From Lachnospiraceae bacterium (GTDB lineage Bacteria > Bacillota > Clostridia > Lachnospirales > Lachnospiraceae), in NCBI GenBank assembly GCA_017518735.1, contig JAFWTY010000027.1:47923-111922 (forward strand): a DNA stretch of 64,000 nucleotides, in the 5' to 3' direction. A program made the position numbers and the translations under genes. Each line of letters opens with the position of its first letter. Position 1 is the stretch's first letter. The notes beneath the pieces are model-generated. The model was not told the DNA's origin, searched no databases, and saw nothing but the letters and a program-made list of their open reading frames with translations. Shown piece by piece: positions 1 through 8,452 of the stretch.

Positions 1-12
1 CATTCAGGAATA

Positions 13-43
13 AAAAAGCTGCCGGTAAAACCGACAGCTTTTT
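13..43 (-). terminator. Intrinsic terminator after mscL
   Basis: A stem of AAAGCTG.CGGT pairing with ACCG.CAGCTTT lies just past the mscL stop and is followed on the minus strand by a T run. It closes the long co-directional run that begins at ade. Confidence 0.85.
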
Positions 44-59
44 GTTTATTCTTTCTTCA

Positions 60-536
60 TTATTCTGCAGCTTCAGCAGGCTGATCAGATGTACAATGAG
101 GGCACTTGGTAGCCTCGATGTTGATTTCGGATTTGCAGAAAGGACAGATTTTCGTGGTAGGAGCTTCTTCCTTCACTTCTTCTTTCTTCTTTAACTTCTT
201 TGCGGAATCGAAGAGTTTGTTCATTCCCTTGATTAAGAGGAAGAGAACAAGTGCCAGAATGAGGAAGTTGATTATCTGCGTTACAAAATCGCCCCAGTTA
301 ATCGACATTGCAAGTCTTTCTTCCGCGTCTTCGATTGCTTCGTAGTTTACCCAGGGAAGTTTGATCACGCCACCGATTTCGGTTCCGCCGAAGGATTTTA
401 TAAGCGGATTGATGAAGTCAGCGGTGAGTGCTGCTACGATTCCTCCGAATGCGCCACCGATGATAACACCGATAGCCATGTCCATTACGTTACCTTTTAA
501 CGCAAATTCCTTGAATTCCTGAAAAAATTTTTTCAT
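60..536 (-). CDS. mscL: Large-conductance mechanosensitive channel MscL with C-terminal zinc ribbon
   Basis: MscL forms a homopentameric membrane pore that opens under membrane tension to release solutes during hypo-osmotic shock. The 158-residue protein begins with the typical amphipathic MscL N-terminus (FKEFALKGNVMDMAIGVIIG), has TM1 at about 17-40 and TM2 at about 82-105, and a charged cytoplasmic helix. The unusual part is the tail: CPFC at 131-134 and CPHC at 145-148 form a zinc-ribbon-like knuckle absent from E. coli MscL. The start has an AAGGAGGG site. It is the last gene of a run with two potassium transport genes, which fits an osmotic role. Identity is certain; the function of the ribbon is unknown. 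Confidence 0.96.
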   Translation of the reverse strand: MKKFFQEFKEFALKGNVMDMAIGVIIGGAFGGIVAALTADFINPLIKSFGGTEIGGVIKLPWVNYEAIEDAEERLAMSINWGDFVTQIINFLILALVLFLLIKGMNKLFDSAKKLKKKEEVKEEAPTTKICPFCKSEINIEATKCPHCTSDQPAEAAE

Positions 537-594
537 CTTGAAAAACCCTCCTTTTTGTTTTTTCGTCCCAGCGAAATACTTTTCTTTATTTAAT

Positions 595-613
595 CGTTTG
601 ATAAACCCAAACG
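595..613 (-). other. Small stem-loop between HD-GYP gene and mscL
   Basis: CGTTTG and CAAACG pair across a 7-nt loop immediately after the HD-GYP stop codon. There is no solid T run, so it is at most a weak terminator or an RNA-stabilising hairpin. Confidence 0.3.
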
Positions 614-614
614 T

Positions 615-1844
615 TTAAATCTTGCCTTCCTGGTACATAGCGATCATGTACTCTACGATTTCCGGATCAAACTGTGTACCGGAGTTGTTTCGAAGTTCTG
701 CCAAAATCTTGTTCTTCGGCAGACGGTTTCGATAGCAACGATCGGAGTTCATTGCATCGAATGCATCCGCCACGTTGATGATTCTTGCATAGAGCGGAAT
801 CTCTTTTCCGATCAGGCCCTGCGGATATCCTTTTCCGTCATAACGCTCGTGGTGATACAATGCACCGTCGCGGATACCTGGCAGGGAAGCAAAGTTTTCG
901 AGCATCTGTCCGCCTTTGACGGTATGCTGCTTGATGACTTCTCTTTCTTCCTCGGTTAACGGTCCCCTCTTATTGAGGACTTCGTCCGGGATGGCTATTT
1001 TTCCGCAGTCATGCATCAGACCCATATAGCCGATCATCTTAATCTCTTCTTCGTTCATTCCCATTCGTTTTCCGATCTTCTGGGAGTAGAACGAAACTCT
1101 GGTCGAATGACCTTTGGTATATTCATCTTTCGCATCAATGAAGTTTGCAAAAACCTGCATCGTCTCTTCAATGATGTGCTCGTCGTGTTCTTTCTGACGT
1201 CTTAACTTTCTGGTACGGGCATTGTTCATAAGCCATGCCGTCAGCCATACAACCCATATGCCGAGGCCAATGGAGGAAATCCAGAATTCCTTATAATCCG
1301 GAAGGATGGTTTCGTAGAAACCGCGGAATTCAAAATCCGTAAAATCCAGTACCGCATCGGAATACAATACAAATCCGAAGGTCTTGCTCTCGCCCTTGGG
1401 AATCTTGTTTAAGTAGTCCGCCGGCATGAAACCGATACTCGTTCCGTTGTTGGTATATTCTCCGTTCCAGGAGGAATCGATGATTCCTTCGGCCGTCGTT
1501 CCGGTTCTTCCGTTCGGCATATAGATGGTCATGGACCAGTCTACGATTGCCTTACCGCTGTTGTTATAGATTACACCGTCGTATTCGGCTCCGGTTAAAA
1601 CCTTTCCCGTAAGTTCGGCGGATGTCCAGTACTTGGTCTCTTCGAGTGTGACAAACTCGCTCTTGCGGAGATTGTTCGGTTCCTCGGGGTCGCCCGTGCG
1701 GTCCTGAAGACTGATGGTCGTGACAAACTCCTGCGTATTGTCCATCTTGCACCGAATTATGGTAAAAACAAACAAAAACAGCAATATGGCAAGGCTGATC
1801 GCAAATACCGCTATGGCTCTTTTTTCGGTTTTATCCATCTTCAT
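615..1844 (-). CDS. Membrane HD-GYP phosphodiesterase with extracytoplasmic CBM2-like domain
   Basis: HD-GYP proteins hydrolyse cyclic di-GMP or related cyclic dinucleotides in the cytoplasm. The catalytic domain fills about residues 225-409, with the HD pair at 278-279 (LMHDCGKIAIP) and the GYP motif at 339-341 (HHERYDGKGYP). TM helices lie at about 9-30 and 195-215. The roughly 160 residues between them face outside and resemble a CBM2-type cellulose-binding beta sandwich (NNSGKAIVDWSMTIYMPNG, SSWNG, IPKGESKTFGF). The ATG at 1844 is preferred over an upstream in-frame start because GGAGAGAAGGGG sits just before it. It lies downstream of the K+ channel gene. The enzymatic call is strong; the sensor-domain assignment is by eye. 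Confidence 0.9.
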   Translation of the reverse strand: MKMDKTEKRAIAVFAISLAILLFLFVFTIIRCKMDNTQEFVTTISLQDRTGDPEEPNNLRKSEFVTLEETKYWTSAELTGKVLTGAEYDGVIYNNSGKAIVDWSMTIYMPNGRTGTTAEGIIDSSWNGEYTNNGTSIGFMPADYLNKIPKGESKTFGFVLYSDAVLDFTDFEFRGFYETILPDYKEFWISSIGLGIWVVWLTAWLMNNARTRKLRRQKEHDEHIIEETMQVFANFIDAKDEYTKGHSTRVSFYSQKIGKRMGMNEEEIKMIGYMGLMHDCGKIAIPDEVLNKRGPLTEEEREVIKQHTVKGGQMLENFASLPGIRDGALYHHERYDGKGYPQGLIGKEIPLYARIINVADAFDAMNSDRCYRNRLPKNKILAELRNNSGTQFDPEIVEYMIAMYQEGKI

Positions 1845-1913
1845 GGCAAAAACCCCTTCTCTCCTGTCACATCTACTAAATTGTAGCATAAAGGCTCTGT
1901 TTCTTCAATGAAA

Positions 1914-3095
1914 TCAGTCTTCCTTTTTCGCATTAATCAAAAGAATTACATCGCCGGATTTGATCTCGGTATCTCCGGTCGGAACAATGTTCTGGTTCTT
2001 CCTGCGGATTCTTACAAGAAGCTCTCTTCTGGTAATATTTAAGTCCTTCACCTTCTTGCCGACCCACGGATTTTCGTGCTTGATAATCACCTCGGACAGT
2101 ACGATGTCGTCATCCTCCGGCTCATAGAAGTGGGCACCGAGAATCATGCGGTCTCCGCTTTCAATGACATCGATTCCCCTCGGAATCAGCATAACGCCGT
2201 CGCGTTCGATCGCAACCACAATGACCTCGGGCGGAAGAACGATATCTTTAATGGCCTTTCCGGCCCAGGGATGTTTGCTGTTCATATCGCAAACCACGAA
2301 ATGAATGTCATGCTTTTCTTCGGAATTTGCAAGGGTTTTGATTTTTGTATACTGCTCCACAAATCCTGCGGAAATAATACCGGTGGGAATGGCAACCATG
2401 CCGACGCCTAAGAAGGAAATGATAATTGCCATGATTTTTCCGAGTGTCGTGATCGGATAAATGTCACCGTAACCTACGGTTAACAGAGTCGATACGCTCC
2501 ACCAGATTCCGGAAAACGCATTCTCGAATGCTTCCGGCTGTGCATCGTGCTCCGCCCCATACATGCAAAGGGAAGATGCCAGAGTTAGAATCAGGATCAT
2601 CGTAACACAGGAAATGATCTGGTTCTTTTTTTCTTTTAAGACATTGATGATTACATTGAACGCATCATACTGCGAGTTGATCTTGAAGAGTCTGAAAATT
2701 CGGACCACGCGGAAGATTCGAAAAGCCACCGCACCGCCCGGAATAAAGAACGGCAGGAAGGACGGCAGAATCGTAAGCAGGTCAACCAGTCCGTAGAATG
2801 AGAAAATAAAAAGAATACGTGCCAGGAAGGGATTTTTCTTCGGATAGAGATAATCCGCCGTAAGAATACGAAGAATATACTCCACCGTAAAAATACCCAC
2901 CGTAACGTATTCCAGTATCGTCAGCGTGGAAGAAAACTTTTGGGCACTCTGAAAAGTCGAGTAAAAGGTCACAAAAAGATTGACGAAAATCGTCAGCGTG
3001 ATAAACAGATCAAAAACCGCACTGGGGATATCCGATTTGTTTCCGATCTGGATAATGTCAAATATTCTCTTGCGTACTTTCCCCTTTACTGCCAT
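1914..3095 (-). CDS. Six-TM voltage-gated-type potassium channel with two TrkA-C domains
   Basis: This is a cation channel of the voltage-gated superfamily, 393 residues. Several TM helices precede an S4-like arginine-rich segment (FRIFRVVRIFRLF) and the K+ selectivity filter TVGYGD before the last helix. The cytoplasmic tail holds two TrkA-C (RCK-C) folds, around residues 260-320 and 325-390, with no complete NAD-binding RCK-N domain. The tail probably binds a small ligand that gates the pore. The start has a GAGGGG site. It is 22 bp downstream of trkH, so K+ uptake and a K+ channel are probably co-transcribed. Family is clear; direction of flux in vivo is inferred. Confidence 0.92.
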   Translation of the reverse strand: MAVKGKVRKRIFDIIQIGNKSDIPSAVFDLFITLTIFVNLFVTFYSTFQSAQKFSSTLTILEYVTVGIFTVEYILRILTADYLYPKKNPFLARILFIFSFYGLVDLLTILPSFLPFFIPGGAVAFRIFRVVRIFRLFKINSQYDAFNVIINVLKEKKNQIISCVTMILILTLASSLCMYGAEHDAQPEAFENAFSGIWWSVSTLLTVGYGDIYPITTLGKIMAIIISFLGVGMVAIPTGIISAGFVEQYTKIKTLANSEEKHDIHFVVCDMNSKHPWAGKAIKDIVLPPEVIVVAIERDGVMLIPRGIDVIESGDRMILGAHFYEPEDDDIVLSEVIIKHENPWVGKKVKDLNITRRELLVRIRRKNQNIVPTGDTEIKSGDVILLINAKKED

Positions 3096-3117
3096 GTAAT
3101 CCCCTCAAATTACCGCA

Positions 3118-4557
3118 TTAATGTTTCTTCCAAAGTCCCGGTGCCAGAAGCAGAAGAATCGGATACAGTTCCAGTCTTCCTGCCAGCATGTCAAAAATGA
3201 TGACAATCTTGGAAAACCAGGAAAAGTTGGCAAATCCTCCGCAGGGACCAACCTCTCCGAGGCCGGGCCCGATGTTATTTATGGTTGCAAGTACTGCCGT
3301 AAAGTTCGTCTCCATGTCAAACTTGTCCAGAGAAAGTAAGAATACGGAGATGGCATAAACGAGCATGAACACAACCATGTATACCGATACGGAACGGACC
3401 ATTTCCTTGTCGATGGTTTTTCCGTCCATTTCAAACGATTTTACGGAACGGGGATGAATAAATCCCTCCAGTTCGTTTTTGATGCTCTTCCACCAGATGA
3501 CAAAACGGGAAATCTTCAGACCGCCGCCGGTACTTCCGGCACAGGCTCCGGTCAGCATCAGTACAATCAAGATGGTCTTGGAAAACGTAGGCCACAAATT
3601 AAAGTCCACCGTTGCAAATCCGGTCGTGGTGATGATGGAAGATACCTGAAATGCCGCGGTGCGGAAGGTTTCTCCGATGCTGTCGTGGAACTTTAAGATG
3701 TTGTAGCCGATAAATACGGTACTGAGTAAAATCAGGGCAATGTACCAGCGCACTTCCTCGATGGAGAACGCTGCCTTGAATTTTTTCTTCAGAATGAAAT
3801 AGTAAAAGTTAAAGTTAATACCAAACAATGCCATGAATACGGTAATCACCCACTGGGATGCTGCCGAGTAGGACGCACAGCTGTCTCCTCGGATTCCGAA
3901 TCCACCGGTGCCGGCCGTACCGAACGAAATACAGATTGCATCGAATACCGGCATTTTGGTAATCACCAGAATGATCATCTCTGTGATGGTCATTGCAAAA
4001 TAAATCAGGTAGAGTATTTTGGCGCTTTCCTTTACCTTCGGAACCAGTTTTCCGACGCTGGGTCCGGGGCTTTCCGCGCGCATCAAATTCATATTGTATC
4101 CGCCTACCATGGGCAGAACGGCAAGCAGGAAAATGAATACGCCCATACCGCCGATCCAGTGGGTAAAGCTTCTCCAGATCAATGCCGTATGGCTCAATGC
4201 TTCAATGTCCGTTAAGATACTCGCACCGGTTGTTGTAAAGCCGGACACGGTTTCAAAAACAGCATCCACATAGTTGGGAATCTCTCCCGCAAGGGTGAAC
4301 GGCAGAGCACCGATTAAGGACATTATGATCCAGGACAGTCCGACAACCGCAAAACCTTCCTTCGTAAAAAACTGCGGATTTTTCGGTTTTCTGCGGATTA
4401 ACAGGGCACCGATTGCCGCTTCAATGACCGCAACCACCAAAAACCAGATTCCCTGTCTTTCCTGGTAAATCAGTGAGGTAACACAAGGCAGCATCAGGAA
4501 TGCTCCCTCTAATGTTATTACCCAGCCCAAAATGTAAAAAATAAATGAAAAGTTCAT
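3118..4557 (-). CDS. trkH: Trk/Ktr potassium uptake membrane subunit TrkH
   Basis: TrkH is the K+-translocating membrane subunit of the Trk system, made of four M1-P-M2 repeats. The 479-residue length fits the family. Filter-loop glycines are visible in TVSGFTTTGAS, GTAGTGGFGI, SSIITTTGFATVDF and NNIGPGLGEVG, and GACAGSTGGGLK is a family hallmark. It follows trkA by 18 bp, the cytoplasmic regulatory partner. Confidence 0.95.
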   Translation of the reverse strand: MNFSFIFYILGWVITLEGAFLMLPCVTSLIYQERQGIWFLVVAVIEAAIGALLIRRKPKNPQFFTKEGFAVVGLSWIIMSLIGALPFTLAGEIPNYVDAVFETVSGFTTTGASILTDIEALSHTALIWRSFTHWIGGMGVFIFLLAVLPMVGGYNMNLMRAESPGPSVGKLVPKVKESAKILYLIYFAMTITEMIILVITKMPVFDAICISFGTAGTGGFGIRGDSCASYSAASQWVITVFMALFGINFNFYYFILKKKFKAAFSIEEVRWYIALILLSTVFIGYNILKFHDSIGETFRTAAFQVSSIITTTGFATVDFNLWPTFSKTILIVLMLTGACAGSTGGGLKISRFVIWWKSIKNELEGFIHPRSVKSFEMDGKTIDKEMVRSVSVYMVVFMLVYAISVFLLSLDKFDMETNFTAVLATINNIGPGLGEVGPCGGFANFSWFSKIVIIFDMLAGRLELYPILLLLAPGLWKKH

Positions 4558-4575
4558 CTCTTCACATTCCCTGCC

Positions 4576-5937
4576 TTAGTTTGCAAGAATATCTTTAATA
4601 TCTCCGAGTCCCGTATGGGTGGTAACCACGATAACCGTGTCGCCGACCTGAATGGTAGACTGACCGTTGGGGATAATGATGGCTCCGCCACGGTTGATGC
4701 AACCAATCAGAACGTTTCTCTTTAACTTCAGCTCCATAAGGGGCACTCCGGTGATTTCCGATGCTTCGCGGATGAAAAACTCCAGTGCTTCCACCTTTCC
4801 GTCCATCAGCTTATAAAGCGTCTCAACATTGGATCCGATGGAATTCTGCATAACTCGTACATGTTGTATGATGTAATCCGTCGTAATGTTCTTCGGTGCG
4901 ATGATGCTTCCTGCCTGGAAGGTGGAAATCATATCGTCGAAGGAGATACGATTGATCTTGGTAATAATCTTTTTTGCCTTGGATACGGACTTCGCATACA
5001 TGGAAAGGAAGAGGTTTGCCTCGTCGATTCCTGTCAGTGCCACGAAAGAATCACAGCTCTCAATGCCTTCCTCCATCAGCACATCCTTGTTGGTTGCATC
5101 GCCGTTAATGATGCAGGCCTTCGGAAGCAGTTCGGAAAGTTCCTCGCAGCGGGCTCTGTCGGAATCGATGATCTTGACAACGGTGCCCATGTTGCGAAGC
5201 TGTGTGGCAAGATAGTATGCAATCATACCGCCGCCGACGATCATGGTATTCTTTACCTGATGCGTATCGACGCCGATTTTTTCAAAAAATTCCTTTGCAT
5301 TTCTCGGTGTGGCCACAAAACTTACGCGGTCGTTTTCACGAAGAATGAAGGGACCGTTCGGGATAAAGGCATCCTCGCCTCTTTCCACGAAACAGATTAA
5401 GACATCACATTTGTATTTCTTCGACACATCGATCAGTGTCATGTTCTTTAACGGAGAATCCTCACCGATGAAGAAATTGAGAATCTCGACACGTCCGTGT
5501 GCGAACGTATCGATCTTGTCCGCGGAAGGGAAGCGTAAGATACGCGCGATTTCCGTTGCGGATGCATACTCGGGATTGATAACCATCGAAAGACCGAGTT
5601 CTTCTTTGATATAGTCGATTTCCTTGCTGTAAACAGGGTTTCTGACTCTGGCGATTGTGGACGTATTACCGGCTTTCTTTGCAATCAGACAGCAAAGGAG
5701 GTTTAACTCATCCGAACCCGTAACCGCAATCAAAAGGTCTGACTGCTCTACGCCTGCTTCCTTCTGCACACTGTAGCTGGCTCCGTTTCCCACAACTCCC
5801 ATACAGTCATAGGTATTGGTTGCTTCCGAAATTGCTTCGGAACGCGCATCGATGACCGTAATATCATGTTTTTCTCTGGAAAGCTGCTTGATCAGAGTCT
5901 GTCCGACTTTTCCGCATCCTACAATGATAATTTTCAT
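4576..5937 (-). CDS. trkA: Trk system regulatory subunit TrkA
   Basis: TrkA is the peripheral NAD(H)/nucleotide-binding gating ring of the Trk transporter. The 453-residue protein has the duplicated RCK-N/RCK-C layout: a first Rossmann motif at the N-terminus (IIIVGCGKVGQTL), a TrkA-C domain, a second Rossmann motif at about residue 230 (MIVGGGMIAYYLA) and a second TrkA-C domain ending the protein. It lies directly upstream of trkH. A small CCGGTA/TACCGG hairpin lies in the 59-bp gap from leuS, so transcription probably continues from leuS. Confidence 0.95.
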   Translation of the reverse strand: MKIIIVGCGKVGQTLIKQLSREKHDITVIDARSEAISEATNTYDCMGVVGNGASYSVQKEAGVEQSDLLIAVTGSDELNLLCCLIAKKAGNTSTIARVRNPVYSKEIDYIKEELGLSMVINPEYASATEIARILRFPSADKIDTFAHGRVEILNFFIGEDSPLKNMTLIDVSKKYKCDVLICFVERGEDAFIPNGPFILRENDRVSFVATPRNAKEFFEKIGVDTHQVKNTMIVGGGMIAYYLATQLRNMGTVVKIIDSDRARCEELSELLPKACIINGDATNKDVLMEEGIESCDSFVALTGIDEANLFLSMYAKSVSKAKKIITKINRISFDDMISTFQAGSIIAPKNITTDYIIQHVRVMQNSIGSNVETLYKLMDGKVEALEFFIREASEITGVPLMELKLKRNVLIGCINRGGAIIIPNGQSTIQVGDTVIVVTTHTGLGDIKDILAN

Positions 5938-5996
5938 ATCTTCTCCCTGCGCCGGTATTCATTACCGGTATCTGCACTAATGCCTCTTACGGCTGA

Positions 5997-8438
5997 TTAC
6001 TTTACAACGATGTTGATGATTCTTCCCTTAACGTAAATCTCTTTGACAATCGTCTTGCCTTCGATGGAACGTTTAACGGCCTCGGAAGCCTTTGCCTTGG
6101 CGATGGCGGAATCGTTATCCTCGTCCACACCTACGAGCACGGTATCTTTAACCTTACCGTTAACCTGAACGCCGATTTCAATTTCATCGTCTTTAACCAG
6201 GTTCTCATCATACTTGGGCCATGCTTCGAATGCGATGGTGCCTTCGTGTCCAAGAATGCTCCACATCTCTTCACCTACGTGAGGAGTGATGCAGGATAAC
6301 ATCTTGATGATGCCTTCGGCATATTCCTTCGGACAGCTGCCCTCTTTGTATGCTGCGTTCATAAAGATCATCATCTGGGAGATGGCGGTGTTGAATCCTA
6401 AGGACTCAAAGTCATCGGTCACCTTCTTGACGGTCTTATGATAGAGTTTTTCAAGGTTCGCTTTCTTGTCGTCATTTAAGTTGTCAGGGTTGGTAAAGAA
6501 GGTCCATACACGTCCGATGAATCTTCTTGCGCCCTCAACACCCTGCTTGCTCCAGGGCTTGGAAACCTCAAGGGGTCCCATGAACATTTCATAGAGTCTT
6601 AAGGTATCTGCGCCGTAATCTCTTACAATATCGCTCGGGTTAACCACAAATTCGGGGAAACGCTTACCCATCTTAATACCATTTTCTCCAAGGATCATAC
6701 CCTGGTGAACCAGTTTCTTAAACGGCTCTTTAACGGGGGATAAGCCCTTGTTGTAAAGGTATCTGTTCCAGATTCTGGAATACATTAAGTGGCCAACTGC
6801 ATGCTCGGGACCGCCGATGTAAAGGTCAACCGGCATCCAGTGCTTCAATAATTCCTGATTGGCAAATTCGTTCTCGTTGTCGGGATCGATGTAACGGAAA
6901 TAGTACCAGGAAGATCCTGCGGAGCCGGGCATCGTGGAGGTTTCTCTTTTGCCCTTGATTCCGTTATGATCGTACTGCTTCCACTCTACCGCATTCTCCA
7001 AAGGTGCCTTGCCACCCTCGCCCTTGTAATTCTCAAGTTCGGGAAGAATCAGGGGCAGTTCTTCGTCATCGAGTACATGGATGGAACCGTCTTCCAGATG
7101 AACCACGGGAACCGGCTCGCCCCAGTAACGCTGACGGGCAAAAATCCATTCACGGAAATGATAGTTTACGCAACGTTTTGCAACACCCATTTTTTCCAGT
7201 TTCACGGTAATGGCTTCTTTTGCTTCTTCCACGGTCATTCCGGTGAACTCTTCGGAATTGACAAGCTTAAAGCCCTTGCCGAGATAGTCGTATTTTTCAA
7301 GCGCATGTTCGGAAACATCCTGATGGCCCGCTTCGTCGGAACCGTCGATAACCTGAATCATGTCGATATTGTGCGCAATCGCATACTCGAAGTCACGCTG
7401 GTCGTGGGAGGGAACTGCCATTACCGCACCGGTTCCGTAGCTTGCAAGTACGAAGTCGCCGATGAACAGTTTTGCTTCTTTGCCGTTTACGGGGTTAATG
7501 CAGGTTACACCCTTTAACTCGCAACCGGACTTGGTTTTATTCAATTCGGTTCTGTCCATATCGTTCTTCTTTAAGGTTTCGTCGATATAGGCCTGAACCT
7601 CTTCTTTATTCTCGATTCTCGGCATCAACTGCTTTACGATCTCTCCGTCGGGAGCAAGTACCATGAAGGTGATACCGTAGATGGTCTCGATACAGGTTGT
7701 GAAAATGGAGAACTCTCCGCCGCCTACGATTTCAAATTTCACTTCCACACCTTCGGATTTGCCGATCCAGTGACGCTGCATATCCTTCGTGGACTTCGGC
7801 CAGTCGATTTCGTCAAGGCCTTCCAGAAGTTCTTCCGCAAAAGCAGGCTGATCGATAACCCACTGCTTCATGTTCTTACGTACAACAGGGTAACCGCCAC
7901 GCTCGCTCTTTCCGTCGATCACCTCGTCGTTGGAAAGTACGGTGCCAAGTTCTTCGCACCAGTTTACGGGCATGTCGATGTATTTTGCATAGCCGTCCAA
8001 GTAAAGCTGTTTAAAGATCCACTGGGTCCATTTGTAAAACTTCGGATCGCTCGTTGCGACCATCTTGGACCAGTCATAGTCAAAACCGAGTTCCCTAAGC
8101 TGCTTAGAGAAGGTCTCGATATTTTTCTCCGTAAATCCGTTGGGATGGTTGCCGGTCGTTACCGCATACTGCTCTGCGGGAAGTCCGAAGGAGTCATATC
8201 CCATCGGATGGAGTACGTTATATCCCTGCATTCTTTTCATTCTGGATACGATATCCGTTGCGGTGTATCCTTCCGGGTGTCCGGCATGAAGGCCTACGCC
8301 CGACGGATACGGAAACATATCCAATGCATAAAATTTCGGCTTCGAGAAGTCCCAAACATCCGTCTTGAATGTCTGATGCTCTTCCCAATATTTCTGCCAC
8401 TTTCTTTCAATCTCGGCAGGGTTGTAAATTCGTTCCAT
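5997..8438 (-). CDS. leuS: Leucyl-tRNA synthetase
   Basis: LeuRS charges tRNA-Leu in the cytoplasm. The 813-residue class I enzyme shows the HIGH-region signature (PYPSGVGLHAGHPEGY), the editing insertion (TTCIETIYG, SYGTGAVMAVPSHDQRD), the tryptophan-rich region near FREWIFARQRYWGEP and the C-terminal anticodon-binding domain. The KMSKS loop reads KMGKR (GENGIKMGKRFPEF). An AAGGAG site overlaps the stop of ade 14 bp upstream, so the two are translationally close. I saw no T-box leader in front of it, which is notable for a Firmicutes aminoacyl-tRNA synthetase; expression probably comes from the ade promoter. Confidence 0.97.
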   Translation of the reverse strand: MERIYNPAEIERKWQKYWEEHQTFKTDVWDFSKPKFYALDMFPYPSGVGLHAGHPEGYTATDIVSRMKRMQGYNVLHPMGYDSFGLPAEQYAVTTGNHPNGFTEKNIETFSKQLRELGFDYDWSKMVATSDPKFYKWTQWIFKQLYLDGYAKYIDMPVNWCEELGTVLSNDEVIDGKSERGGYPVVRKNMKQWVIDQPAFAEELLEGLDEIDWPKSTKDMQRHWIGKSEGVEVKFEIVGGGEFSIFTTCIETIYGITFMVLAPDGEIVKQLMPRIENKEEVQAYIDETLKKNDMDRTELNKTKSGCELKGVTCINPVNGKEAKLFIGDFVLASYGTGAVMAVPSHDQRDFEYAIAHNIDMIQVIDGSDEAGHQDVSEHALEKYDYLGKGFKLVNSEEFTGMTVEEAKEAITVKLEKMGVAKRCVNYHFREWIFARQRYWGEPVPVVHLEDGSIHVLDDEELPLILPELENYKGEGGKAPLENAVEWKQYDHNGIKGKRETSTMPGSAGSSWYYFRYIDPDNENEFANQELLKHWMPVDLYIGGPEHAVGHLMYSRIWNRYLYNKGLSPVKEPFKKLVHQGMILGENGIKMGKRFPEFVVNPSDIVRDYGADTLRLYEMFMGPLEVSKPWSKQGVEGARRFIGRVWTFFTNPDNLNDDKKANLEKLYHKTVKKVTDDFESLGFNTAISQMMIFMNAAYKEGSCPKEYAEGIIKMLSCITPHVGEEMWSILGHEGTIAFEAWPKYDENLVKDDEIEIGVQVNGKVKDTVLVGVDEDNDSAIAKAKASEAVKRSIEGKTIVKEIYVKGRIINIVVK

Positions 8439-8452
8439 TTTTTTATTTCTCC

